Below, piece after piece: positions 25,644-36,500 of a stretch of DNA of 64,000 bases. Positions within the stretch are counted from its first letter, which is position 1. Each line of letters opens with the position of its first letter. Source of the DNA: Archilochus colubris (Eukaryota > Chordata > Aves > Apodiformes > Trochilidae). Under the pieces are notes generated by a model. That model ran no database searches and was not told the DNA's origin. It was given only the letters and a program-made list of their open reading frames with translations. The stretch lies in contig CM041084.1 in NCBI GenBank assembly GCA_023079485.1, positions 126,725,292-126,789,291 on the forward strand, in the 5' to 3' direction. A program made the position numbers and the translations under genes.

Positions 25644-27302
25644 CAGAACACATAACAGTAAATATCTCCCTGTATCAGTATACCAGTAGATTACTCCTTT
25701 AGCAGGATGTGGTTTTAGAACAGGAGCAGAATAAGATAGTGACCACATCATCATTAGAAGAATCCGAGAGAAAGAGAGAACTACTAAATCTGTACCTGAG
25801 ATGCACAGGAAGGCTCCCAGATATTGGAGAAGTGGAGTATACGCACATAAAGAAAATGCTAATAAAGCATAAGAACTAGAAGGTTAACAGGATAAATTTT
25901 AGAGATGCTTTCTGAATGAACTGTAGAAGACAGAACAGTGCATTAACCCTCACAAGATAAAAGATGTATCAAGAAGCTGAAAAGGGCAATGCACTTTGAA
26001 AGGTAAAATATATTCCTGCTTTTTGAATCATCACTTCAAACCTTGCTGCTGTTAAGAATATGCAAATCCCACTTCCTCAAATCTCAATTCATTACAGTGA
26101 ACTCCTTTTTTTTTAAGAATTATATGAGCCTGATCTAACGCCAGATCTGCACCTACTTGCAGTATGCTTGAAGGGTTACCAAAATACATTTTTCTTACTT
26201 ATTTCTCAGCCTCTCCTCTAAGAGGTGATCAATCAATACCAATTCCTTTTGCTCTTCTGTTTTCACATTTCTTTCAGTCTTTGTCAGCTCAATAGTGTCA
26301 ATATGCAAAATGCTGCAGAGCTTGTTACAGTCTGCTTCTAAAGGGATGTCCATAATGAACAAGAACTATATGAGCAGTAGTCTTAATAATTGTGTCCACT
26401 GCTGACAATATTTCCTCTCAAACTTCAGAAAGATTTCCTGACACCTTTGACTCATGCTTCATACTCACTTAAAAGCAGTTACATTGTGGGCATTGTTCCA
26501 GAACATATATCCACATTAATACTGAAATAGCTGTCTGGATACTTTAAATTAATTCCAATGTGTGGGTCCTACCAAGCAGTTGTTCCTCATGAAAATTTCA
26601 CAAGATTGCCAGATCTCATCAGAAGAAAATGAAGTTATTTTATTTTTAAGAAGTAGAAAGAAATGCACAACTCATTATGCAACATGATGGAAAAGCTCAA
26701 GTAAGCTTCATGCCACAGGAATCTCGGCAGGAGATTTTTTAAAGTTGGATCAGTTCAGTGTCTCTTTTGACTTTACAGCCCTAAACCAGCTGCAAGAACA
26801 TTACTACCAGGTGGTGTGTTGCAGCACAGGGATGAAACCAAGAGGTCAGTGAGTCTCCATCTGGAGCGACACTTGTCAATTCCCAAAGTCTCCAGCAACT
26901 TGTCACAAGTTCCTCTGCAATTAATGCTCACAATGATGTTACTTGTCCATACCCTGGCTTAATTTGGCAGTTGAAGGAGAAGAAATTACTAGGAGGGAAA
27001 AAAATAAAAATAAAAAATAACAGCACAGAGAAATAAATTCAGCTTTGATATGTGAAAGCATAGCTCCATAAGCTCCAATTCTGCTCCTCTAAAGGTATGC
27101 AAGGGTAAAGTTCAATGTCAAGTTACAGATCAGATTCAATGAATAATTAACTTTAGGTGCCCAGAAGCCCAATGCTGCCAAAATTTCTCCCTGAAACACA
27201 ACACAAAATCCAGTGCCAGAGACTGCTCTGCTCTCCCATACAGTGCACAGGTGTGAAGTACCTTGGATTGTGTACCCAAACCAGATAACAGACTCAGCAG
27301 GA

Positions 27303-27640
27303 ACAAAGAATGTCATTCAGGTTGGAGGGACCTCAGGAGCTCAGGTAGTCCAAGCCCTTCTGCCTCAAAGCATGTGCAGTAAGATCAAGTTTCCAGAGGT
27401 TTGTCCAACAGGGATTTTTAATGTCTCAAATAATGGAAATACCATGATCTCTCACGACAACCTTTTTCAGTGCCTGACCACCCTTACAGCAGAGAATTTA
27501 TTTCCTGCTATCTCCTTGAGATTTATCACGGTCCATTACTTGCACCTGTTGTCTCTGATCCTATGATTGTGCACCTCTGAGAAGTGTGTGGCTCCATCCA
27601 TCTTTTCCACACCCTCTTATTAGATAGCTGTACATGGCTC
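27303..27640 (-). mobile_element. CR1 retroposon, 5'-truncated, aged copy
   Basis: On the minus strand this resembles the 3' end of avian/sauropsid CR1 LINEs. In sense order it has AAATTCTCTGCTGTAAGGGT, a GGCACTG segment, a TTGGACTACCTGAGC segment, then GAGGTCCCTCCAACCTGAA at the 3' end. It ends near the family's ATTCTNTG terminal motif. Only the last few hundred bases are present, as is typical for CR1, and no reverse transcriptase frame survives. Several substitutions from the usual consensus suggest an old insertion. It lies in the long intron upstream of the shared RUNX1T1 exon. Confidence 0.9.
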
Positions 27641-28143
27641 ATGAAAGAAAAGATGATACCAAGTTAGTTATATTTAACTACCAACTGCCTACAGCTCAGC
27701 AACAGGGAAATACTGGAGATAAGATGCTTTACTCCTATTTTTCAAGAGCCTCTGTCACTTGGAAGACATGGGATCCAATGCAGTAATCCCTCCTCTTAAA
27801 AAGATGTCCGTATCTTCATCTTCAGAAGGTTGGCAAGTAGAACTGATTTGTGTAAGACACAGCTAGGTGAGATGGAAGAAGTGAGCTTTAATTTAATTAA
27901 GTCTCTTGAGTAGAAGTTTCACTTTGGAAATGAAAGCCATGAACTCAAATCCTCTTTCTGCTTGTACAAGCTCAGTTCTATAATGTAATGCATTGCCTTA
28001 ATGGGAGGCAGAGTGGGAGCTACCTCCCAGCAGCAGCTTATTCTAGATCAGAGTAATCTCCATCCCTCTTGTCCTGCCCAAGGACTGAGCAAGAAACAGT
28101 TCAGGAGGAACCAAGGTTCAAGATCAATGGCAGCGAGGTTTAA

Positions 28144-28350
28144 GTGGCTCGTGCTCTTGGCCTGATGACTCTGACGTACAAGAGGCAGAAAGAACAGATG
28201 TACATTGCAAAATGCAATGTGGTGCAGAGACGGATGAGCTTCTCAAGAGTTGAGCCAGTGAATATAGATAGAATGGTACAGCACGATGAGGGCTTCACCA
28301 GCTTCGCAGAGGAGTTGCGTGAATGTGGAGTTCGCATAGCGGAATTTTGA
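28144..28350 (+). pseudogene. Unrecognised open stretch, possible retrocopy fragment
   Basis: A 68-codon open frame begins right after an in-frame TAA and ends in TGA. It has no ATG at its start; the first internal ATG is at codon 8. The translation looks protein-like (contains QRRMSFSRVEPVNIDRMVQH and ends AEELRECGVRIAEF), and the DNA keeps more CpG than its surroundings. I do not recognise the family. I see no poly(A) tail or target-site duplication and no paired splice sites. It may be a degraded retrocopy, an exon of an unrelated transcript, or chance. Its neighbourhood includes the CR1 copy 0.5 kb to the left. Confidence 0.2.
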
Positions 28351-30630
28351 ATGAAATCAGCCTTGCCAAGTGAGCCAACATGGCCAGACTGTGTCTGTGT
28401 ACCAGTGAAAATCCAAGGGCTGCTGTGGCCTATGGATTTCCCAATTTAATCTCTACTCTCTTCAGCATGGATGGCTCTGTGCTCCGTTTCATACCATACG
28501 CATTTCTGGGAACAAAAAGTAAGCTGCACTTGTGAAGAGCCCAACCATTCCAAATAGGCATTAAGTATCCCCTGAGATTACCTACCAGATCCAGCCGTGC
28601 AAACTACTCAGAAATGCTTCGGTTCCATAAAAACATAGGTTTGAACTCAGCACTGGCCTACTTAACCCTATCAATGATGAGACAGATCTTAGTATGCACA
28701 AATGCAGCTCTGCCTTCCTGGGAAACTTCAAAGCTGTGACAGTGATGCATCTGGAATGAGGAGTCGAGGCATGCAATTGTGGATTTGGAAGCCAGCTACT
28801 GCTTCAAGTGCAGAAGTCATCTTGTGCACTAAGCTTTAGTCTGTGACCTGGCAGTGAGTGATCAGCCTTCAGATGAGTTTTTGCAGATGTACATACTTGG
28901 AAGAAAAAAGGATGTAGCAAACAAACGAGAAAACTGGTATGGGTATATGTACAGGTCCTGAAAAGAATAAGATACTGTGTCTTCTACTCTTAGATGTATA
29001 AACCTCTTTGGTTAGAATTTTTTAAAAACTGGCACATCACATCATTTTTATATTTATTTTACCAAAATCACTGTCTTGTTTTGTTTTGTTTTTTTTTTTA
29101 ATCACATACACACAGATCACATTGGTTTGCAATCTACGGTGATCACACCTTATCTGTGAGTGTGGAGTCCAAAATCTCCAAATCAAGATGTGTTTGGTGC
29201 TAAACAGCCTACACACATCAAGATAATACCCATTCTGAGAAACTGATTTATTTGTTCCTTTCCAGCTAAGGATCTGAGTTGAAAAGCAGTAAATCTTCAC
29301 AGAATGTTTGCAACTCTGCTTGAAAATGTATATATTAACAGCTATTTCTGCAGCATGATCTGCATCCCATGACGCATTAGTTACTTTCCACGCATTTGTA
29401 GCAAGATGCTCTTCACAGCCCCATGGGTTGAAAATAGGAGCAATAATGTCATGCAGACTTTGGAGTTTATTACTACCATAAAAGAAGAAGAAACTTTAAT
29501 ACTTTAAAAAGCAACTCATTACTTGTCGTGTCCCAAACTCTTCAATACATATTGAAGAACCTAGTGATCCACAGTCCTCTTCGGGAAAGAGGTTTTTGCT
29601 CTTATCCAAATACTGATGAAGATAAAGTCATTACGTAGGATTATTGGAATAATGATGCAAGGTTAACACTCAGACTCAAGTATTTCCAGACATAGTAAGT
29701 ATTTCCCTGTTTGGCAGGAAACTTGTTTTGTAAGACACAGAATTGTCCTACTATAACAGCATAGCAACTGAAACTTAAAACAGAACAAGTCGGTTAATGG
29801 AGTGTTAGAAGACTTTTGCTGTGTAACAGCATTTAGACCCACATATTCAAAAAACAGGTGTATAATCCAAATGTTCAGTTACTAGGACACTAACAGTTAT
29901 GTCCATGGCAATTTTGTTTCTGTTCTTTAAACAAATCATCACTCGCAAGCACTAATGTTAAAACCAGAAAGCCAGTCTAGTACACAGTGGCTATAAATGC
30001 CAAATCAATTTTCAGCAGATAATAAAGCCCATGTTTTACAATCAGCAATGCACTGTTTTACTACCCAAAATGTAAGCTAATAATATATAGCTCTGCTAAA
30101 TGGAAAATGCAGATATGCTGTTAAGAAATGGGCTGGCTGTGAGATGATGGATCATTTCTGCTGGGACCTTCTTAAAGCTATGTGCAAATGTTTTGAAAAT
30201 ATCACATGATGTGGCCATGTGTTAAAAATTACAGCCAGTTAAGTTCTCTGCTAAGAAAAATATGTGGACAATTTATGAAATGCACTCCAGGATGGAGATA
30301 TCTTAAGTAAAACCAGATTTTGAAAACAAACCCTTTTTTTTTTGAAACATGAACTTAAAAAAAAAAAAACAGTTGCAGCCACATCTGGAGAGCAGAAGTA
30401 AAGAAAGGGTGGTCTGACCTAATACCAGGCCATCTTCTCAAAGAGCAGCATTATTTCTGGGCTACAATGACTGTGATCACTGATTGTCCTTTTAAGGAAA
30501 CCATGCTGAATACTGCCATGGGCAATAATAAAGCATTTTGTAGGCCAACATCTGTTCTTTGAAAGTACTATAAAATGACTGATAGATTTGTAAGGTTTCA
30601 TAAATAAAGCCCGGAATAAACAGTCCTTAA

Positions 30631-30711
30631 AAACAAAACAAAACATAACAAGCAAACAAAAAAGCCCATCCTAAAACATAACAAAACAAAACAAACAAAC
30701 AAAAAAAAATA
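30631..30711. repeat. (AAAAC)n / (AAAC)n low-complexity stretch
   Basis: Two clusters of AAAAC/AAAC units are separated by a short unique spacer (AGCCCATCC). Confidence 0.85.
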
Positions 30712-31971
30712 ACCACACATTCAGAGTAATGAGACAAACCAATGTATGGTATTAGATCTGAACACCAGCATCAAGTTCCCCCAGCATCAATTATTTAGAG
30801 ATAAGCACTTCCTAGAGTTCCATACATAGAATGACAAAATGGTTAACTTGGTTACTGCAAGCTGCATGTTAAGGGGATTATCTTTCCAGAGACTTTTCTC
30901 AGAGTTGCAGTGGTGCCTTAACAGAGATCTGAATGGCTTTTACAGCGTTTCATTAGCCAGACTCAGTGCTGCTGCTTTGCCCTGCCAGGGAAGCAAGGAG
31001 GTGAGCAGCCAGTTGCAATTATAACAGTACAAGCATTTTGTCTTTGAAGGGCAAATTTATTTTGTGTAAAAGTGTTATCGCTACACATAAACGAGAACCT
31101 GCCTTTATTACTTCCTCTTCTTTCCCTAAAAGAAGAAGGGCTTCAGAACCACTAAAGGGATGCTTCTGAAATCAAGACTTCACACGTACACAAAAGGCAC
31201 TGACATAATATCAGATTACATAAAAATACACATCCTTTTAATCTCCTGTACATAATGTGCTTACTTTTAAAATACAAAATCTGCCCCAGATGGCTAATAA
31301 TGCCCGTTTGAAAAAAAACCAACACCACAATATTAAAGGGCTAAAATATGCTGTGAACAGATTGAGAGGCAGTTCATCCTAGAGGAGAGTAAAAAAGTGC
31401 AGATGGGTGTCAAAAATAGCCAAGTGTCAGATCTGTTCAAGTATCTCCATTCTGGCACATGCTCCCAGTCACAGCTGTTAGTGTATTCTCTGTATCCAAG
31501 TGCAAGGTTTTCTAACACTCCGAGCTGACATTAAAACACACTTCTTGCTTGCTACTGCTTTAAGGGAATGCTGGAAATTAAAGATTTATTTAATGATAAA
31601 GCATAATGAGTATTGATAAGGGTATACATACTTGAGTGTAATGCATGCCATTTTGATTAAAGATGCATGAAATTTTAAACAGCAGGTAGATTAAGTAATT
31701 TAAATGCCAAAGGCTTAATAGTTTTTCAAAAATGCAACTCTAGGCATTCCAACAGTGTTTGTCAATAGCCCCAAATAATGCACACAAGGACCAAAACTGA
31801 TAAGACTGTTTTGTTTTAGTACATATAAATATCTTTAGAAAAACACAGAAATAGTAAACTGCACAAGAAGAAGAATTTCACACAAATATAAAGGAAACAC
31901 TGAGGGATTCAAATTATTCAGAATGCAGCTTTCCGAATCAATGAATTACCATGATATTTGCAAGGAAGACC

Positions 31972-32071
31972 ACATTCCCTGGAATGTAATGCATACAAAT
32001 CAAATTTGACATTTAAAGGGTTAAATTGACCTTTCATAGTCCTCAGTTGTTATCTATGCAAATTAATTTGC
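31972..32071. promoter_or_regulatory. Candidate enhancer: paired TEAD motifs and POU/homeodomain palindrome
   Basis: ACATTCC (31972-31978) and GGAATGT (31981-31987) form an inverted pair of TEAD/MCAT motifs. About 70 nt on, an octamer ATGCAAAT (32056-32063) overlaps a perfect 14-bp palindrome GCAAATTAATTTGC (32058-32071). The stretch lacks low-complexity sequence. It lies about 1.2 kb downstream of the MTG8a-type start. The regulatory role is inference from motifs alone. Confidence 0.35.
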
Positions 32072-33242
32072 CCATATTTCAACCATATAAATCCTCTTAG
32101 CCTTGTGCTTTGAGCAAACAGAGCCCACTTTCTTCTTACAACCAGAGGATCAGCAAACATACCAGCAGTAGGGTATGACCGTGTATAAAAATCCTAAAAG
32201 GAAAACATTCTTCCAACAACTGGCAATACCTACATGCAACTGTGGTTGCAGCAAACTGGCAGATAGTGTTTCAAAACACCATCTGTGAGGTGTACAGACT
32301 CTCTGTGATCAAGCGTAGCCTCTTCTGCCTGTCCTACCCAAATAATCCACAAGAACCAGCCAGCTGTAGGATCTCTAGCCCTGGCTTTTTTTATCCAGAG
32401 ACACGAGCTGCTATAATCAGGCACATGGCTCTCTTCAGTCCTTACCAAAGGAGAAAAAAAACAAACAAAACGCACCAAATTCAATCCACTTGGCTGTGGT
32501 CAAGCATCTCACAAACCCCCTCAGACAAACCCTGCATAGAAGCACTGTTTTCATTGGCAGTAACACTTATCAATGAGACAAGCGGTCGTAAGATCCAAGG
32601 ATAATATTTTCCCGAGGAAACCGACCTATTAAAATTTCCAGCTCCACAGCAATTCCTCCAATTCAGCGGATTCTTTTATTGTTTTATTTTGAGTCAACAT
32701 ACAGCAGTGATCTTCCTGGTGACAGTTAAGGACTATGATTTAGGACAATGCTGGAATCATTTATTTTATAAACCTACTTCACTTCTCTAACATAAACAGC
32801 TTTTCTCACGGATAATTTCAGTTGATGGGCAAATGCTGTGAATGATCTTTACCGATCAAATGTTTGCAGATTCAAGGTACAGCTGACAGTCATGAAAGCC
32901 AGCCTGAAGCTGGATTTCTCTTCACTAAAAATGATCCCCCCCATGCAGAGACCCGCACCCACAAGGCTGGTGACTTTCTGCTATTTCTCTCCCTTTTCAC
33001 TGAAACATCCAGTCCTGTTGTAAGTATCATCTCTGGCAGTTCCCTCACACAAATTCCCCTCCCCCAAACACATACACAACAGAATTAGCATCCACAATCG
33101 CTCTGTACCCGTATCAGCTTGCAAATCACCCTTAATATTAAGAGAACGGAAAAAAGAGAAAATAGGGGAAAAAAAATACTAACAAAAAACAATTAGCGCT
33201 TCCTCATTTAAACCCGAAAGAGCTGCAATAATTTCAACTCAC

Positions 33243-33249
33243 CAGGCAT
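33243..33249 (-). CDS. RUNX1T1: RUNX1T1 alternative start exon, MTG8a-type (coding part)
   Basis: The coding part is only seven bases, ATGCCTG, followed by a consensus donor GTGAGT. Spliced to 6227-6364 it gives MPDRTEKHS, the N-terminus of the 577-residue human MTG8a form. The start has A at -3, and an in-frame TAA lies a short way upstream within CCCTAAATAAG. This start lies 26.9 kb upstream of the shared exon and 14.6 kb downstream of the MTG8b-type exon. The 5' end of the exon is uncertain: it may be a true first exon with its own promoter, or an internal exon beginning after the strong acceptor at 33326-33327. The coding identity rests on the phase match, the donor and the MP start. Confidence 0.82.
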
Positions 33250-33550
33250 CCTTGGATAAAATATACCACACTGTAAATGGCTCTCTCCTAAAAGCAAGCT
33301 TATTTAGGGCTCAGTGCCTCCTGTTCTGGAATGAACAGAGAGAAGCGAGGAGGGCCATCAGAACTGGCTGTGGCAGCGTAGCTGGAGGCAGGATGCTGGG
33401 CGCGTGCGTTTGCCAGGCAAAGACAGATGGAGAGCTGACACTCTGTATTGCACTTGGAGCAGAAATGTGAATGATGACAGGAGCACATGTGGCCTTGAAC
33501 CCAGCCCTGTCTCTTCAGGCAGAACAATGACAGGGATGTGTGTGCAAATT
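33250..33550 (-). promoter_or_regulatory. RUNX1T1: Leader and possible promoter of the MTG8a-type exon
   Basis: This moderately GC-rich stretch lies immediately upstream of the MP start on the minus strand. It contains a TATA-like CTAAATAAG (33299-33307), a second AT-rich GGTATATTTTATCC next to the ATG, and a RUNX-type TGTGGT (plus-strand ACCACA at 33265-33270). A pyrimidine tract ending TTCATTCCAG, a good acceptor, places a possible exon start at 33325. If transcription starts further up, the leader has a 15-codon upstream ORF at 33311-33358. The sequence alone cannot decide between a promoter-bearing first exon and an internal exon of 83 nt. Confidence 0.5.
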
Positions 33551-36500
33551 ATCACAACCCCAGCTCCCCTCAGCTGACTCCTTTTACTCTACCTTTCACA
33601 CCAAGTTCCAGATGACCAAAGAATAGAAAGTAAAATGCGGAGTGATAAGGCAAACACTGAATAATGCATTTTTTTCTTTAAAACTTAACCCTTTCTTCTG
33701 CTGACAGCAATTAAAGAAAAAAGCATCCAGTTGAATCAGTTCTCCTCCAAAAGTGGAAACAAATTCAGTCCTTATTTTAGCAGTCATAGTTTTGCACTCC
33801 GTAGGACCACATTTGTTTATTTTTCCGGAAATTCAAAACATGCATGAGGATAAATGAAAGGATCCCCCCCCTTGTCTTCCCCCCTTTCCCACACTTTTGT
33901 CATTATTATGCTGTTTTACTATCATGAACAGAGTATCAAAATCACTCCCTTTCTCAGATTCTCAGTAGTATGTGTAAAATAGAACACACTTAGAAAGCAA
34001 ACCACTTTTATTTTACTATAGTGCTTTTAACCCCCTGGGATTCCTACATTGATATGTTCCAAACATTTCCAGCTTACTCTCCTTTACCTTGCATGGTGAT
34101 CCGTGGGGGACGAAAACAAAATCTTCTCTGTAAAGCTTTTTCAAAGGCTCAACAATCATGTCCTCCCAATTTCTGATTTTGCACACCCCTTAAATGTTTA
34201 TCCTTCACATGAATAACATATGCCTGGCTAGGTTGAATGCACTCTTCCCTATTAAGCTTTAATGGACACCATGATATATAAAACTACAAGTCTTTGTTAC
34301 AGTGCTTTATCTAAAGCTGGCTATTTTCTTCTCAGCAGTCCCTCTTTAGTCCTTTGTAAAACATCTTTGCCTCTTAGAGAAGCATACGCTTGACTCATGC
34401 CTTCTATGGCACATATAGCCTTGCACAAAATTCCAGGAACAAGGGAAAATATTTAAATAAAAAAACTCTCCACCCCCCCTTTAGCCCTTGCAAAAGCTTC
34501 TCCCTTTAGGAACGAGTATTTGTCCAGCAATTAGCACTTAAGTCCTGATTTTGACTTTACCTTTGCAATATACATTTAAACCTATATATAAAGGCAGTGA
34601 TTCTCAGTCAGATCTTCAGGAGCTGCATTCTTTCCACTACAAGAGTCATCCTATTGTACTTATTTATGCATTCCCCTGATTTTGCATTATGCCCTCTTCT
34701 GCCTCTGCTACAGAGGAACAACCCTGCTTTCAGGCCTTCCTCTTCCTTCCTCTAAGCTGCCACAGAGCCTGATAAAGATCTGTTTAGGAAAAGGACACAC
34801 ATGCAAAATCAAGCAAAAAATAATAATCCTTCCAATATCTGGACTGAACTCATTATTATTTCTCACTTAAAGCATATGAGTCACTTAATTTACTGATGTT
34901 TCCATACTTTTTTTTTATGCTAAGGGCTACCCTTAAGCTTCAGTTAAACAGGAGAGAGACTCCAAACACAAGGCTGACAAATTCAAGATTATCAAAGAAG
35001 CAAAGGAGGAGCTCCCCTTGGCCCAGTAAACACCCCAGCACTAACAATGTAATGCATCTGCTACTTGAAACAGATCTTTCCTTCATCTTTATCAGGTATC
35101 TATTGTAATGAAGTTCTCTATAGCGGTTTTTTGAGTGTCAGAGAGCCCAAAAGAAACACTGAAACATGAAAACATTTTCAAGATAGACCACTTCCATGAA
35201 GAGAGGAAAACAGAGGGAGGGAAAGAATAACAAGCAAAGTCTGCACTATCGGGGCTTTTAAAGAATTCACTGTTCCTTTTTGTTTTGTTATTTGATGCAC
35301 TACTTAAAACCCATCAGTTAGTATTGTATTTGCTGTGTTGTTTTTCTTTTTTAATGCTGTACTCTACATGAAAGGAAAAACATTTTCACAGTTGGAAACA
35401 CAACCTTTCATCAACATAGATGCAGCCTGCATCAGCTTCAGAGTAGCAAGTAACGTGTCAAAGGTGTGATGCATTTTAATAAAACTGAACAATATTCACT
35501 CTTAAAAGTAGGTCTTAATATCAGTACATTGTAAATCCACAGACCACAGCTCACGAAATTGAACTTCCATATGCCGTGTGATTATGCATCTTTTTTCTGT
35601 GTGTAAAAAGCCTTTTTAAGCTGTTATCTGACTACAGTAATTGCCATTTAAATTGATCCACGTCAACAAAACCTGGATCCCTGGAGATTCTCACCTAGAA
35701 GCCTGCTTGTGGAAGGGGCTAACAGAATGCCTGTGCATCTGAGACTACTTCAGCATTTTCTCAAGCAGCCAGCTGCATGAATAGTTTTTCCCCTCTCATT
35801 ATTTAATACACTGAGGCAGGCTGCAACCCATTTGGCAGTCCTCCCTGAATAAATATCTGTGGATATTTATTCTCTTTCCCTACCCCACCCCCATATTTAA
35901 TGCAGTCACTTAAAGCTTGCCCTAACAGTTTTTGCACCAGCTCTGAAATTTTAGGACGCCCATTAGAAGCAAAGGTGGACAGCCCATTCTATAAAACCAT
36001 TTTATTCTCTGCTAAGGAAGAAAAAACAGAGGTCTTAAAACAGGAATGCTTCTTCTGTATCACAAGAGTAGGTATTATGTGTAATACAAAAATGAAAGGG
36101 ATACAAAGAGAGTGAAATATCCAGAAGGTAATCTACAACCAGTTTATTTACTTTGCACATTATGCTACGTGCTCCTGGGTGGGAATCAGCTCTTTCTTTG
36201 ACAGCCACCCAAAACACTTTACCAACTGCTTTTACATAATCCCCTGCAACTCTTAATTTTGAAAGTGGTTGAAGAATGCTAAATAGCCTCAATATTAATA
36301 CATTTGACCATGAAAAAAGCAAGACTTTCATGCAGTGGATGATACAAGGTCACCAAGACATGGAACTGATGGAAAAGAGAAATTCCAAATGATCACCATT
36401 TAAAAGTACAGAGACTGCCTAGCTTAATACCAGGGACTGGAAGTCCACTGAAACACATCTGTAGTTAATGAAAGCTCTCTATTAACAGTGAAGGAAGAAT

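Larger units (their letters stand above)
6365..33242. other. Long RUNX1T1 intron upstream of the shared exon (26.9 kb)
   Basis: It runs from the MTG8a-type exon to the first shared exon. Contents seen: the CR1 copy at 27.3-27.6 kb, TG and pyrimidine repeats, two short tandem duplications, a CTCF-like site, the 31.97-32.07 kb motif cluster and a few unrecognised open stretches (notably 16529-17005 and 28144-28350). The remainder is unique AT-rich sequence. In human this interval belongs to the t(8;21) breakpoint region. Confidence 0.8.

Noticed and set aside
32242..32604. 120-codon plus-strand open frame
   Set aside because: No recognisable domain, composition like translated AT-rich intron, opposite strand also open, no splice or promoter context.
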